Positions 27,576 to 36,489 of a DNA stretch of 37,707 bases are shown here, piece by piece. This DNA is from Alcanivoracaceae bacterium (lineage in GTDB: Bacteria > Pseudomonadota > Gammaproteobacteria > Pseudomonadales > Alcanivoracaceae). The position numbers and the translations under genes are program-made. The number at the start of each line of letters is the position of its first letter. Position 1 is the first letter of the stretch. The notes under the pieces were generated by a model, which made no database searches, had not been told where the DNA came from, and saw only the letters and a list, made by a program, of their open reading frames with translations. The stretch lies in contig DAHVSB010000008.1 in NCBI GenBank assembly GCA_027324795.1, positions 1 through 37,707 on the forward strand, given 5' to 3'.

Positions 27576-28820
27576 TTATGCGAGAGCGGTTTCTAAACGC
27601 AGTTGGTCATCATAGGTTTCGCGTTGGCGCACCAAATAGGTGTTGTCGCCATCAACGATAACCTCGGCGGCGCGGTTGCGTGTGTTGTAATTGCTGGCCA
27701 TGGAAAAACCATAAGCACCTGCAGAGCAAACCACAAGTAAATCACCTTCATCGAGGGCGAGCTCGCGCTCTTTACCTAGAAAATCCCCTGTTTCGCACAC
27801 GGGGCCCACCACATCCCATGATTTTGCAGCCACGTCTTGGCGCTGAACCACAGGAATAATATTTTGCCAAGCGGAATAAAGGCTAGGGCGAATTAAGTCG
27901 TTCATGGCGCCATCCACAATGGCAAAATTCTTTTCTTCGTTGGGTTTGGTGTAGAGCACCTGCGTAACAAAAATCCCAGCATTAGCGGCAATGGAACGGC
28001 CAGGCTCAATGTGCAAGGGCAAATCTGCGGGCAAATGTTCGAGTAGGCGCGCTACGTATTCTTGGGGGGTGGGCACCACTTCATCGCGGTAACGAACGCC
28101 TAGGCCGCCGCCAAGGTTGAGGTGTTCGAGGGTAATGCCAGCGGCTTTGAGTTCTTCCATCAGAGCCATCACGCGGTGCAAGGCATCTTCAAACGGGCCA
28201 AGCTCGGTGAGCTGGCTACCAATATGGCAATCCACACCAATAATGTGCAAATGCTCAAGGGTGGTGGCTTCTTGGTAAAGCGCCGGCGCTAAGGCGATAT
28301 CCACGCCAAACTTATTTTCTTTGAGCCCCGTGGAAATATAAGGGTGGGTGCGCGCGTCCACATCTGGGTTCACACGAATAGAAATGGGCGCTTTAACCCC
28401 AAGGCGCTCAGCCACTTGGTTAAGTAGCAGTAATTCGCTGCGGGATTCTACATTAAAGCAATGAATGCCAGCCTTAAGTGCTTGTTCCATTTCGGTAGCG
28501 GTTTTGCCCACGCCCGAAAACACCACCTTGCTTGCATCGCCGCCGGCGCGCAATACGCGTTCTAATTCACCGCCGGAGACAATATCAAAACCCGCCCCAA
28601 GTTTGGCTAATACACTCAATACACCGAGGTTAGAGTTCGCTTTCACCGCGTAAAACACTTGGTGGGGGTGCTCACCAAAGGCCTCGTCATAAGCGCGATA
28701 GTGGGTTTCTAGCGCCTTGCGAGAATACACATATAAGGGAGTGCCAAACTGCTTGGCCAGTGTGCTCACTGCTACATTCTCGGCATAAAGTTCAGCGTTG
28801 TGATAATTAAACTGCGTCAT
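27576..28820 (-). CDS. lysA: Diaminopimelate decarboxylase
   Basis: Last enzyme of lysine synthesis; PLP-dependent decarboxylation of meso-diaminopimelate. 414 residues from the ATG at 28820 (start MTQFNYHNAELYAENVAVST); the frame is open 90 nt further but that part is the lptM gene in another frame. PLP Lys60 is in FYAVKANSN, then HIGSQ, the glycine-rich NLGGGLGVRY, IEPGRSIAANAG and GPVCETGDFLGK with the active-site Cys. Its start overlaps lptM by 14 nt, so translation may depend on lptM. Confidence 0.96.
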   Translation of the reverse strand: MTQFNYHNAELYAENVAVSTLAKQFGTPLYVYSRKALETHYRAYDEAFGEHPHQVFYAVKANSNLGVLSVLAKLGAGFDIVSGGELERVLRAGGDASKVVFSGVGKTATEMEQALKAGIHCFNVESRSELLLLNQVAERLGVKAPISIRVNPDVDARTHPYISTGLKENKFGVDIALAPALYQEATTLEHLHIIGVDCHIGSQLTELGPFEDALHRVMALMEELKAAGITLEHLNLGGGLGVRYRDEVVPTPQEYVARLLEHLPADLPLHIEPGRSIAANAGIFVTQVLYTKPNEEKNFAIVDGAMNDLIRPSLYSAWQNIIPVVQRQDVAAKSWDVVGPVCETGDFLGKERELALDEGDLLVVCSAGAYGFSMASNYNTRNRAAEVIVDGDNTYLVRQRETYDDQLRLETALA

Positions 28821-28956
28821 GGGTGGTTCCATCGTAAAGCGTGGGGGTGGAAGGTGTGTTGTGGGCCTCTTCGGGGAAATACAAAGGGCCTTTTTGCCCA
28901 CAAGCGGCAAGCAAAAACGCCGAGGCTAACAACAGTAATAAGGTGCGCTGAGTCAT
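28807..28956 (-). CDS. lptM: LPS-assembly lipoprotein LptM (YifL/LppL)
   Basis: A 49-residue lipoprotein easily missed because of its length. The ATG at 28956 has GGAG 6 nt upstream. The signal peptide (MTQRTLLLLLASAFLLAAC) ends in a Leu-Ala-Ala-Cys lipobox (Cys19), and the mature protein starts CGQKGPLYFP, the conserved LptM N-terminus. LptM (YifL in E. coli, LppL in Pseudomonas) binds the LptD/LptE translocon and helps LptD disulfide maturation. It always sits next to lysA in these bacteria. Here its 3' end overlaps the lysA start by 14 nt. Confidence 0.93.
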   Translation of the reverse strand: MTQRTLLLLLASAFLLAACGQKGPLYFPEEAHNTPSTPTLYDGTTHDAV

Positions 28957-28999
28957 AAAAACTCCAGTTAATAGTGGCCTTCCGTGGCGCGACTAAACG

Positions 29000-30382
29000 T
29001 TATAAACGATGTTGAGCGCGTTGCACGGCTAAACGTACTTGTTCGGGGGCAGTGCCACCAATGTGGTTGCGCGCGCTCACCGAACCTTCAAGGGTGAGTA
29101 CCTCAAACACATCGTCTTCGATGCTGCTGTGGAATTGCTGCAGCTCCGCTAAGGACATTTCGCTGAGGTCTTTGCCTTGTTCAATGCCGTAGGCTACCGA
29201 TTTGCCCACCACCTCGTGGGCTTCACGGAAGGGCAAGCCCGCGCGCACTAAATAATCCGCTAGGTCAGTGGCAGTAGAGTAGCCCTTTAGCGCCGCCTCG
29301 CGCATAACCTCACGTTTGGGCTCAATGGCGGGCACCATATCGGCAAAAGCGCGCAGGGAATCGTGTAAGGTATCCACGGCATCAAAGAGAGGCTCTTTGT
29401 CTTCCTGGTTATCCTTGTTGTAGGCCAAGGGTTGGCTTTTCATCAAAGTCAGTAAGCTAATGAGGTGGCCGTTCACACGTCCTGTTTTGCCGCGCACAAG
29501 CTCAGGCACATCAGGGTTTTTCTTCTGCGGCATAATGGAGCTTCCGGTGCAAAAACGGTCGGGTAGCTCAATAAAATTAAATTGGGCACTGGTCCATAAC
29601 ACCAATTCTTCGCTCATGCGGGAAAGGTGCGTCATGGTGAGGGCTGCTAAGGCGCAAAACTCAATGGCGAAATCCCTGTCACTCACGGCGTCTAGGGAGT
29701 TTTCGCAAATACCGTCAAAGCCTAATAGCTCACAGGTACGCTCGCGATTAATGGGGAAGGTGGTGCCAGCGAGGGCGGCAGAACCCAAAGGCATTCTATT
29801 CACACGCTTGCGGCAATCAGCCAAACGTTCGCGGTCGCGCACTAGCATTTCAAACCATGCCAATAAATGGTGGCCGAAGGTCACAGGTTGGGCAGTTTGC
29901 AGGTGGGTGAAGCCCGGCATTATGGTGTCGGCTTCTTTTTCTGCTAGGGTTAATAAGCCTTGGAGCAAGCGCAACAGTTGTGCATCAATGGCATCAATGC
30001 TGTCGCGCAGCCAAAGGCGAATATCCGTGGCCACTTGATCGTTACGGCTGCGGCCTGTGTGGAGCTTTTTGCCCGCATCGCCAATGAGCTCGGTAAGGCG
30101 TGCTTCAATATTCATGTGCACGTCTTCGAGGGCCACCGACCATTGAAACTCGCCGGATTCAATTTCTTGCTGAATGGTGCTCAGGCCTTGAAGAATAGCG
30201 TCACGCTCGGCTTCGGTGAGCACGCCCACCTCTTGCAACATGGTGGCGTGGGCTTTGGAGCCTTGGATATCTTGCGCATACATGCGTTGGTCAAAATTAA
30301 CGCTAGCGGTAAACGCTTGGACAAATTCATCGGTGGATTCGCTAAAACGACCACCCCAAAGTTTATTTTGTTGCTGTGCCAT
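29000..30382 (-). CDS. argH: Argininosuccinate lyase
   Basis: Splits argininosuccinate to arginine and fumarate, the last step of arginine synthesis. 460 residues (E. coli 457). The fumarase/aspartase superfamily signature [12 protein letters not shown] is at 280-291, the catalytic His160 in GFTHLQ, and the TGRSRNDQ segment at 109-116 is exact. The protein opens with [17 protein letters not shown]. The ATG at 30382 has AGGAA 12 nt upstream. It is divergent from the sensor kinase gene, as argH and algZ (fimS) are in Pseudomonas. Confidence 0.97.
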   Translation of the reverse strand: MAQQQNKLWGGRFSESTDEFVQAFTASVNFDQRMYAQDIQGSKAHATMLQEVGVLTEAERDAILQGLSTIQQEIESGEFQWSVALEDVHMNIEARLTELIGDAGKKLHTGRSRNDQVATDIRLWLRDSIDAIDAQLLRLLQGLLTLAEKEADTIMPGFTHLQTAQPVTFGHHLLAWFEMLVRDRERLADCRKRVNRMPLGSAALAGTTFPINRERTCELLGFDGICENSLDAVSDRDFAIEFCALAALTMTHLSRMSEELVLWTSAQFNFIELPDRFCTGSSIMPQKKNPDVPELVRGKTGRVNGHLISLLTLMKSQPLAYNKDNQEDKEPLFDAVDTLHDSLRAFADMVPAIEPKREVMREAALKGYSTATDLADYLVRAGLPFREAHEVVGKSVAYGIEQGKDLSEMSLAELQQFHSSIEDDVFEVLTLEGSVSARNHIGGTAPEQVRLAVQRAQHRL

Positions 30383-30422
30383 AAATCACAATTCCTAACC
30401 GAGCTGTGTGGGGAAATGGGTC

Positions 30423-30472
30423 GCAGTATAACACTTCTCTCTCGCCCTCGTAGGGCTAGTTGCGGTATAACA
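30423..30472. repeat. Direct repeat and palindrome in the argH/algZ gap
   Basis: Two copies of GCRGTATAACA lie at 30423-30433 and 30462-30472, 39 bp apart start to start, with a palindrome GCCCT-CGT-AGGGC between them (30444-30456). On the minus strand the first copy contains TATACT, a likely -10 for argH; on the plus strand the second contains TATAAC, a possible -10 for the kinase gene. They could be twin promoters or a regulator site. Confidence 0.45.
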
Positions 30473-30508
30473 GAGGCGGTTTTTCACATATTGCATTAAG
30501 GCCTTGTT

Positions 30509-31558
30509 ATGAACACCACTTCCAGAGCATTTGTACCTAACTTATGCCAAGCCGAAGCCGTGCTGGCGGTGATTTTGGTGGCACAAGTGTTGGTGTTTGT
30601 GTTTGCCTTGGTGGCCGCGTCTTATCATGCATTTAGCTGGCTCGAACTAGGACGTATTACCTTGTTTGTGCAATGGGTGGCGCTAACAAGCGCTGCACTG
30701 CTGTGTGCGTTAAAGCAAATTATGGCGCGTTTAAAAGCACACTGGGTGGCCTTGTTAGTGGTGGCCTTGGTGTGCTTGGTCACCTTGCTGCTTAGCGTGC
30801 TCGCGCTGAATGTGGAAACCTATGTACAAGGTTTTCAATGGCGGTGGTGGCAGCCGCAGGTGGCAATCAACGTAGCGGTGGCAGCGTTAGTGGCTGGTTT
30901 GCTCGTGCGATATTGGTACTTACAAGCGCAGCTCCGTTGGCAATCGGAAGCAGAGCTTGAGGCGCGCATTCAAGCGTTGCAGGCACGCATTAGGCCGCAT
31001 TTTTTATTCAATAGCATGAACATTATTGCCAGTCTTATTGCTATCAACCCTGAGCAAGCGGAACAGGCAGTGGAAGACCTTGCAGAGCTGTTTCGCATGT
31101 CCTTAGAAAACCATGAAAAAGAAATTCCTTTAAGCAAAGAGCTTGCCTTATGTCAGCGTTATGGCCGCCTTGAGCAATGGCGAATGGGCGAGCGTTTGCG
31201 GTGGCGATGGGAGGTTGAAGTGGCGGCCGAAAACTACTTGGTGCCTGCTTTATGTTTGCAACCTTTGCTAGAGAATGCCGTGTACCATGGGGTGCAGAAA
31301 TTAGAAAAAGGTGGCGAGATTGTGGTGCATGTCAAAGAGAGGGCTGCTACTTTAGTGGTACAAGTAACTAATCCAGTGCTCAGCATAAAAGGTGAGAGTC
31401 CCAGTGGGCAGCGCATGGCATTGGCCAATATTCGCGCGCGTCTTGAGGTGTTGTATGGTAAGCAGGCGGGGCTAAAGACCACCTATAGTGCGCAGCAATT
31501 CAAGGTATTGCTATGGTTACCCGTGCGGAGGAACGATGCAAATACTCGTGTGCGATGA
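30509..31558 (+). CDS. algZ: AlgZ/FimS-type LytS sensor histidine kinase
   Basis: A 349-residue inner-membrane sensor with about four N-terminal membrane helices (to about residue 135, for example VALLVVALVCLVTLLLSVLA). The His_kinase (LytS-type) domain has its phospho-acceptor region ARIRPHFLFNSMNIIASL (His164), an N-box VPALCLQPLLENAVYHG, and a degenerate G-box (SGQRMALANIRARLEVLYG). Pseudomonas AlgZ/FimS likewise lacks a full set of kinase motifs. With the LytTR regulator it would form the AlgZ/AlgR system, which in Pseudomonas controls alginate, twitching motility and virulence. Signal unknown. It overlaps the regulator gene by 23 nt. Confidence 0.9.
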   Translation: MNTTSRAFVPNLCQAEAVLAVILVAQVLVFVFALVAASYHAFSWLELGRITLFVQWVALTSAALLCALKQIMARLKAHWVALLVVALVCLVTLLLSVLALNVETYVQGFQWRWWQPQVAINVAVAALVAGLLVRYWYLQAQLRWQSEAELEARIQALQARIRPHFLFNSMNIIASLIAINPEQAEQAVEDLAELFRMSLENHEKEIPLSKELALCQRYGRLEQWRMGERLRWRWEVEVAAENYLVPALCLQPLLENAVYHGVQKLEKGGEIVVHVKERAATLVVQVTNPVLSIKGESPSGQRMALANIRARLEVLYGKQAGLKTTYSAQQFKVLLWLPVRRNDANTRVR

Positions 31559-32228
31559 TGAACCTCTTGCCCGCGCGCGCTTGGTGCGCTGGCTCGAAGA
31601 GCTTGATGAAATTGAGCAGGTGCATGAAGCCGCTAATGGCGCTGAGGCGTTAGCAGCTTGCCAAAAACAAGCCATGGATTTGGTGCTAATGGATATTCGC
31701 ATGCCCAAAATGGATGGTTTGGAGGCAGCGGCAGCGATCCGAAAAGCGCAGCTTCCCACTCAGGTGGTCTTTTGCACCGCCTATGATGAACATGCCTTAG
31801 AAGCGTTTCGCGTACAAGCTTTAGATTATCTATTGAAACCTGTTAGCCGCGAAGCGTTGCTGAGCACGCTGCAGCGTTTAACCCCCGCCGAAAAAGTTGA
31901 GCCACAACACATCAGCGCCCGCACCCATAGAGGAGTGGAGATGGTCCCCCTTGATGAAGTGCGCTGTTTTGTGGCTGAGCATAAATATGTGACGGCATAT
32001 TTTCCAGAAGGTGAGCTGCTACTTGACGACAGTTTGGTGGAGTTAGAGCAGCGCTTCCCCGAACGCTTAGTGCGCGTGCACCGCAGTGCTCTAGTGGCTA
32101 AAGCTTACATCGAAGCGTTGAAAACAGGGCAGAGCGGCGCCACTTTACGCTTGCGCGGTGTGGATAAAACAGTACCGGTGAGCCGCCGCTTATTGCCAAA
32201 AGTGCGGCAGCTCATTACTCAGCTCTAA
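31536..32228 (+). CDS. algR: AlgR-like LytTR response regulator
   Basis: 230 residues from the ATG at 31536, which has a good CGGAGGAAC site 4 nt upstream; an ATG 48 nt earlier in the frame is rejected. The receiver domain has the acidic pair DDE (7-9), phospho-acceptor Asp53 (LMDIRMPKMDG) and LDYLLKPVSR. The C-terminal LytTR DNA-binding domain reads VPLDEVRCFVAEHKYVTAYF and HRSALVAKAYIEALK. It is coupled to its kinase. In Pseudomonas hemC follows algR; here the convergent pckA starts its 3' end at the very next base, with no visible terminator between. Confidence 0.92.
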   Translation: MQILVCDDEPLARARLVRWLEELDEIEQVHEAANGAEALAACQKQAMDLVLMDIRMPKMDGLEAAAAIRKAQLPTQVVFCTAYDEHALEAFRVQALDYLLKPVSREALLSTLQRLTPAEKVEPQHISARTHRGVEMVPLDEVRCFVAEHKYVTAYFPEGELLLDDSLVELEQRFPERLVRVHRSALVAKAYIEALKTGQSGATLRLRGVDKTVPVSRRLLPKVRQLITQL

Positions 32229-33773
32229 TTACGCTTGCGGGCCAGCGTTGCGGATATCAGCGGAAACGTCGGCATATTTTTCTGCAAAGTTCTTGTCAAA
32301 CTGTGCAGCTAAATCGCGAGCCTTAGCTTCATAAGCTGCCTTGTCGGCCCAAGTGTTTTGGGGCACAAGCAGGTTGCTATCCACACCGGTGACGGCTTTA
32401 GGCACATCAAGATTAATAATATCCAAGTGCTGGGTTTCGGCATTATCGAGCTCGCCAGAAAGAATGGCGTCAATCACCGCACGGGTAGTGGGGATGCTAA
32501 AGCGTTCGCCTTCGCCGTAGGGGCCACCCGTCCAGCCGGTATTTACCAAGTAAACATGGGAATCAAAAGCATCCACACGCTTCATTAGTAGCTCAGCATA
32601 TTCACCTGCACGGCGTGGGAAGAAAGGAGCGCCAAAGCAGGTGGAGAAAGTGCTTTGGATACCTGCGCTAGAGCCCATTTCGGTGGAACCCACTAAAGCC
32701 GTGTAGCCACTCAAAAAGTGATACGCTGCGGCCTCGCGCGATAGGCGCGCCACAGGAGGAAGTACACCGGTTAAATCACAGGTCAGGAAAATAACGTGTT
32801 TGGGTTCACCGGCTTGGTTTTCAATCACACGCTTTTCCACGTTCTCTAAAGGGTAAGCGGCGCGCGTGTTTTGGGTTAATGAGACATCGTTGTAATCGGG
32901 AATACGGCTGTCGTCGTCGAGCACTACGTTTTCAAGCACAGCGCCAAACTTGATGGCATCCCAAATAACAGGTTCGTTTTCTTGCGATAAGTCGATGCAT
33001 TTAGCGTAGCAGCCGCCTTCGATATTGAATACGACACCTTCGCCCCAGCCATGCTCGTCATCGCCAATGAGGTAGCGTGCAGGGTCAGCGGATAAGGTGG
33101 TTTTTCCAGTGCCAGAGAGACCAAAGAACAATGCCACATCGCCGTTTTCGCCCACGTTAGCGGAGCAGTGCATGGGAAGAACATCCTTTGCAGGCAACAG
33201 ATAGTTTTGCACTGAGAACATGGATTTCTTGAGCTCGCCGGCGTAGCGCATACCCGCAATAAGCACGCGGCGCTGGGCAAAGTTAAGCATCACGCAGCCA
33301 TCAGAGTTGGTGCCATCGCGCTCTGGCACACACTCAAAGCCAGAGGCATGCAACACTTCCCACTCTTCCTTATTGCCTGCGTTATATTGTTCTGGACGAA
33401 TAAAAAGCGTATTGGCGAACAGATTGTGCCAGGCGGTTTGGGTGGTGACTTTCACTGGAATGTAGTGTGCTTCAGCCGCGCCCACATGCAGCTCGGAAAC
33501 AAATTGGTCTTTATCCGCTAAGAAGTCGCTGACACGCTGCCATAAGGCATCAAATTTGGCTTCTTCGATGGGGCGGTTAACAGGGCCCCAATGTATATCA
33601 GCGCTGCTGCTAGGTTCATCCACAATAAAACGGTCCATGGGGGAGCGGCCGGTGCGGTGGCCTGTGTTGCATACTAGGGCGCCGTTGGCGGCGAGGCGGC
33701 CTTCTTGACGTTGCAACGCATGTTCTACCAGTTGGGCAGGTGAAAGGTTGTGGTGCTGAATCGGTTTGGTCAT
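32229..33773 (-). CDS. pckA: ATP-dependent phosphoenolpyruvate carboxykinase
   Basis: Converts oxaloacetate and ATP to phosphoenolpyruvate and CO2, the entry to gluconeogenesis. 514 residues (Pseudomonas type about 513, E. coli 540). P-loop GLSGTGKT is at 218-225, followed by [20 protein letters not shown] and the [13 protein letters not shown] segment, and the conserved [15 protein letters not shown] near the C-terminus. The ATG at 33773 has AGGAAATGC upstream. It begins a cluster with hslO, hslR and yrfG upstream on the same strand, as in pseudomonads, and its 3' end abuts algR with no gap. Confidence 0.97.
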   Translation of the reverse strand: MTKPIQHHNLSPAQLVEHALQRQEGRLAANGALVCNTGHRTGRSPMDRFIVDEPSSSADIHWGPVNRPIEEAKFDALWQRVSDFLADKDQFVSELHVGAAEAHYIPVKVTTQTAWHNLFANTLFIRPEQYNAGNKEEWEVLHASGFECVPERDGTNSDGCVMLNFAQRRVLIAGMRYAGELKKSMFSVQNYLLPAKDVLPMHCSANVGENGDVALFFGLSGTGKTTLSADPARYLIGDDEHGWGEGVVFNIEGGCYAKCIDLSQENEPVIWDAIKFGAVLENVVLDDDSRIPDYNDVSLTQNTRAAYPLENVEKRVIENQAGEPKHVIFLTCDLTGVLPPVARLSREAAAYHFLSGYTALVGSTEMGSSAGIQSTFSTCFGAPFFPRRAGEYAELLMKRVDAFDSHVYLVNTGWTGGPYGEGERFSIPTTRAVIDAILSGELDNAETQHLDIINLDVPKAVTGVDSNLLVPQNTWADKAAYEAKARDLAAQFDKNFAEKYADVSADIRNAGPQA

Positions 33774-33831
33774 AGCATTTCCTAGGGTTAAGTAGTTATG
33801 GTTATTTGTAGCACGGATGCTATTCGTATTT

Positions 33832-33854
33832 GAGCTCAGCCCTGTGCTGAGCTC
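33832..33854 (+). terminator. Terminator-like hairpin facing the plus strand
   Basis: Perfect 9-bp stem GAGCTCAGC/GCTGAGCTC around CCTGT, followed on the plus strand by TTGTTGTTATTTAATTT (U-rich). On the minus strand, along which hslO and pckA are read, the bases after the stem are AAATACG and no U-run exists. The orientation therefore fits termination of plus-strand RNA, for which there is no gene nearer than algR. It may alternatively be a simple mRNA hairpin between hslO and pckA. Confidence 0.5.
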
Positions 33855-33927
33855 TTGTTGTTATTTAATTTATTACTGTGTAGTGAGCGCCATTAGTTTG
33901 CAAGATAGCACTTACGGGTGGTGTAAA

Positions 33928-34821
33928 TTAGTCGCTTGGTGAGTGTTGATGCTCCTTCATGGTATGAATTAACTGAGCTAAATCCACCGCATCGAAAGTT
34001 TGCGTTTTGCTGCAAAAATCACACTGTATTTTGGCTTCGTTTTGTTCGTCAAGCATGCTTTGTAATTCTTCCACGCCTAGGGAGATTAAGGCGCGTGCCA
34101 CACGCTCGCGAGAGCAGGTACACCCAAAGCTCACGGGTTGAGCTTGGGGTAGCTGCGGAGGGTCTTCATGGAATAAACGATGCAACACTGTTTCCACAGG
34201 TAGACCGAGCAACTCGTCCAAGGTGAGGGTTTCGGTGAGGGCCACCACGCGTTCCCATGTGAGGTCATTGTCTTCTTTGCGCGCCACTTGTTGCGGCAAC
34301 GCTTGCAACATAATGCCAGCGGCTTGACCGTTACCTGACGCAAGCCATAAGCGAGTGGGAAGTTGCTCTGATTGCTCGAAATAATCTTCTAAGCAAGCGG
34401 CTAAAGTATCTTTTTCTAAGGGCACCATGCCTTGGTAATCTTGGCCTTGTTCTGGGCGAATGGTAATGGCCATCACCCCCTTGCCTAGCAAATCAGATAG
34501 GGCTTGGCTGTTGGGTACTTCTGCGTCTTCTGCAGTGTGGATGAGTGCGCGCACCTGGTTGTCGTGGGTGCATTCAGCCAGCAGTAGTTTAAGCGCGCCA
34601 TCGCCTTGGGCTTGCACACTTAAACGGCCCTTAAATTTTAAGCTGCCGCTTAGCAAGGTGGCGGCCACTATGGCTTCTGAGAGTAAGCTTTCCGCTGCCA
34701 TGGGGTACTGGCGCGCGGCAATAATGGGCTTAAGGCTAGCGTCTAAACGCACAATTTCGCCGCGAATATCGCTGTTAGGGAACAAAAAACGTTGGCGTAT
34801 ATCGGTGGAGTGTTGGCTCAT
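33928..34821 (-). CDS. hslO: Redox-regulated holdase chaperone Hsp33
   Basis: A cytosolic chaperone activated by oxidation and heat. 297 residues. The zinc-binding redox switch near the C-terminus has the expected C-x-C (Cys234 and Cys236, FGCTCSRER) and C-x2-C (Cys267 and Cys270, IQCDFCSKT). N-terminal FLFPNSDIRGEIVRLDAS is typical, as is the LKLLLAECTHDNQVRALI segment. Its ATG shares one base with the hslR stop, so the two are coupled. pckA follows after 154 bp. Confidence 0.96.
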   Translation of the reverse strand: MSQHSTDIRQRFLFPNSDIRGEIVRLDASLKPIIAARQYPMAAESLLSEAIVAATLLSGSLKFKGRLSVQAQGDGALKLLLAECTHDNQVRALIHTAEDAEVPNSQALSDLLGKGVMAITIRPEQGQDYQGMVPLEKDTLAACLEDYFEQSEQLPTRLWLASGNGQAAGIMLQALPQQVARKEDNDLTWERVVALTETLTLDELLGLPVETVLHRLFHEDPPQLPQAQPVSFGCTCSRERVARALISLGVEELQSMLDEQNEAKIQCDFCSKTQTFDAVDLAQLIHTMKEHQHSPSD

Positions 34822-35231
34822 CAGGTGTCATCCGAAAAAGGCGATGAAAGTTGGCGCTGGCGAAATTTTTCTAAATCGCGGCGCTGTTTTTTCGTGGGTT
34901 TAGTGGGAGGTGCTGCCATGGCATGGAAGGCCGCCTTGCGGTTGGCTTGAGCCTCTTCGCGGGCGGCGATGCTGGCAGCGGTTTCTTCATAAAGTAGGGC
35001 TGCAGCTTGGGCGTTACCACGTTTTTCTGCAATACCTGTGACTACCACAGTGCGTAAGTCGTAACCTTGCTGCACCGTATAGCTGTCGCCAAGCTTAACG
35101 AGGCGACTGGGCTTAACCCGTTGGTTCAGTGATTTTACTCTGCCTTGCTCGATGGCTTGGCGGCAAAGGCTGCGCGTTTTATAAAAACGCGCCGCCCAAA
35201 GCCATTTGTCCAAGCGTACGTTGTCACTCAC
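34821..35231 (-). CDS. hslR: Heat-shock protein Hsp15 (S4 domain)
   Basis: A 136-residue S4-domain RNA-binding protein that recycles 50S subunits carrying nascent chains. S4 domain: VRLDKWLWAARFYKTRSLC, then QAIEQGRVKSLNQRVKPSRL. The basic C-terminal tail (PTKPTKKQRRDLEKFRQRQL) is typical of Hsp15. Translation starts at a GTG overlapping the yrfG stop (GTGA). Gene order yrfG-hslR-hslO is the standard heat-shock operon of E. coli and pseudomonads. Confidence 0.95.
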   Translation of the reverse strand: MSDNVRLDKWLWAARFYKTRSLCRQAIEQGRVKSLNQRVKPSRLVKLGDSYTVQQGYDLRTVVVTGIAEKRGNAQAAALLYEETAASIAAREEAQANRKAAFHAMAAPPTKPTKKQRRDLEKFRQRQLSSPFSDDT

Positions 35232-35881
35232 GGCATAATCTCGTTAAAGTGGCGAATACCAAAATAAGGCTGAGTATCGGGGCGCGCAGGTAATCCGCTA
35301 TCAGGCTGACGAATACTAGCCAAGTGCGCGATGCCAAAATCCTCTGCGGCCTGTAGCACATGAAGATTATCGTCCACAAATAAGGTGCTAGGATTGTCAA
35401 AGCTCATTTGTAGGCGCAGTGAAGGCCAAAAGCTTGCTGATTCTTTCGCTGCTCCGTGGGTGTGGCTAGAAATTAAATCGTGAAAATAAGGTTCTAGACC
35501 TGTGGCTTCCATTTTAATATCGAGTGCTAGAGGGTCTGCGTTGGTGACGAGCACGACTTGCTTGCCTGCGTCATTTAGCGCCTGCAAAAAATCTTCAGCG
35601 CCTGGGCGGAGGGCTACTTGGTGGGCTAGGTCGTATTTCAGGGTGGCTAAATCCATGTCGAGTTCTTTTGACCAAAAAGCTAGGCTGTACCAATTTAAGG
35701 TGCCGTAATGAGCGTTGGTCCATTGGGCCACCTTGGCAAAGCCTTCGGCGTTAGAAATGCCTGCTTTTTTTGCGTATTGCATGGGCACATGGGTTTGCCA
35801 AAAATAGTTATCAAAGGCAAGGTCGAGTAGGGTGCCGTCCATGTCGAGCAATACCGTATCAATCGCAGACCAATTAATCAT
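35228..35881 (-). CDS. yrfG: GMP/IMP nucleotidase YrfG (HAD)
   Basis: A 217-residue haloacid dehalogenase phosphatase that dephosphorylates purine nucleoside monophosphates in E. coli. Motif I is VLLDMDGTLLDLAFDNYFW (nucleophile Asp13), motif II VLVTNADPLAL, motif III a Lys in HGAAKESASFW, motif IV FVDDNLHVLQAAEDFGI. First gene of the yrfG-hslR-hslO operon; divergent from nudE across 50 bp. Confidence 0.95.
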   Translation of the reverse strand: MINWSAIDTVLLDMDGTLLDLAFDNYFWQTHVPMQYAKKAGISNAEGFAKVAQWTNAHYGTLNWYSLAFWSKELDMDLATLKYDLAHQVALRPGAEDFLQALNDAGKQVVLVTNADPLALDIKMEATGLEPYFHDLISSHTHGAAKESASFWPSLRLQMSFDNPSTLFVDDNLHVLQAAEDFGIAHLASIRQPDSGLPARPDTQPYFGIRHFNEIMP

Positions 35882-35931
35882 TGTGATAATAACACTCCAT
35901 GAATTTATGTGTGTGAACAGGAATCCTTAGT

Positions 35932-36489
35932 ATGCAACAAAAGCCAGAAATTCTCGAAACTCGTCTTGTGGCCCGCAGCCGTTTGTTCGGTATCGAGGAA
36001 GTGGACCTGCGCTTCCGTAATGGCGTCGAACGCACGTATGAGCGTTTGCGCACACCGCCGATCCCTGCCGTGATGTGTGTGCCCTTATTGGACGACGACA
36101 CAGTGGTGTTGATTCGAGAATATGGGGTCGGCTTAGAAGAATATCAACTCACCCTGCCCAAGGGGGCTTTGGATGAGGGCGAAGATTGGCGCACCGCCGC
36201 CAACCGTGAACTGCAAGAAGAAGCAGGGTATGCTTGCCGGCGCTTGACGTGGCTCAAACGCATGACCTTATCTCCTGGCTACATGCAGCACGAAATTACC
36301 GTGGCGTTGGCTGAGGATTTATATGAATCACGTCTGCCTGGCGATGAACCCGAGCCACTAGAAGTGCTCACATGGTCGTTAAGCAACTTGCCCGCTTTGT
36401 TTGAGCGTGAAGATATGAACGAGGCCAGAGTCATTGCTGCTTTATATATGGCACGCGATGTGCTGGCCCAACGGAAACAGTCAAAATGA
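35932..36489 (+). CDS. nudE: ADP compounds hydrolase NudE
   Basis: A Nudix hydrolase that cleaves ADP-ribose, NADH, Ap3A and related compounds. 185 residues. The Nudix box is at 78-100 (G-x5-E-x7-REL-x-EE-x-GY) and is complete; PVMCV-type strand PAVMCVPLLDDDTVVLIREY precedes it. The KRMTLSPGYMQHEITVALAE segment after the box is characteristic of NudE. AGGAA lies 9 nt before the ATG. It overlaps cysQ by 4 nt (ATGA), a common pairing in gammaproteobacteria. Confidence 0.95.
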   Translation: MQQKPEILETRLVARSRLFGIEEVDLRFRNGVERTYERLRTPPIPAVMCVPLLDDDTVVLIREYGVGLEEYQLTLPKGALDEGEDWRTAANRELQEEAGYACRRLTWLKRMTLSPGYMQHEITVALAEDLYESRLPGDEPEPLEVLTWSLSNLPALFEREDMNEARVIAALYMARDVLAQRKQSK

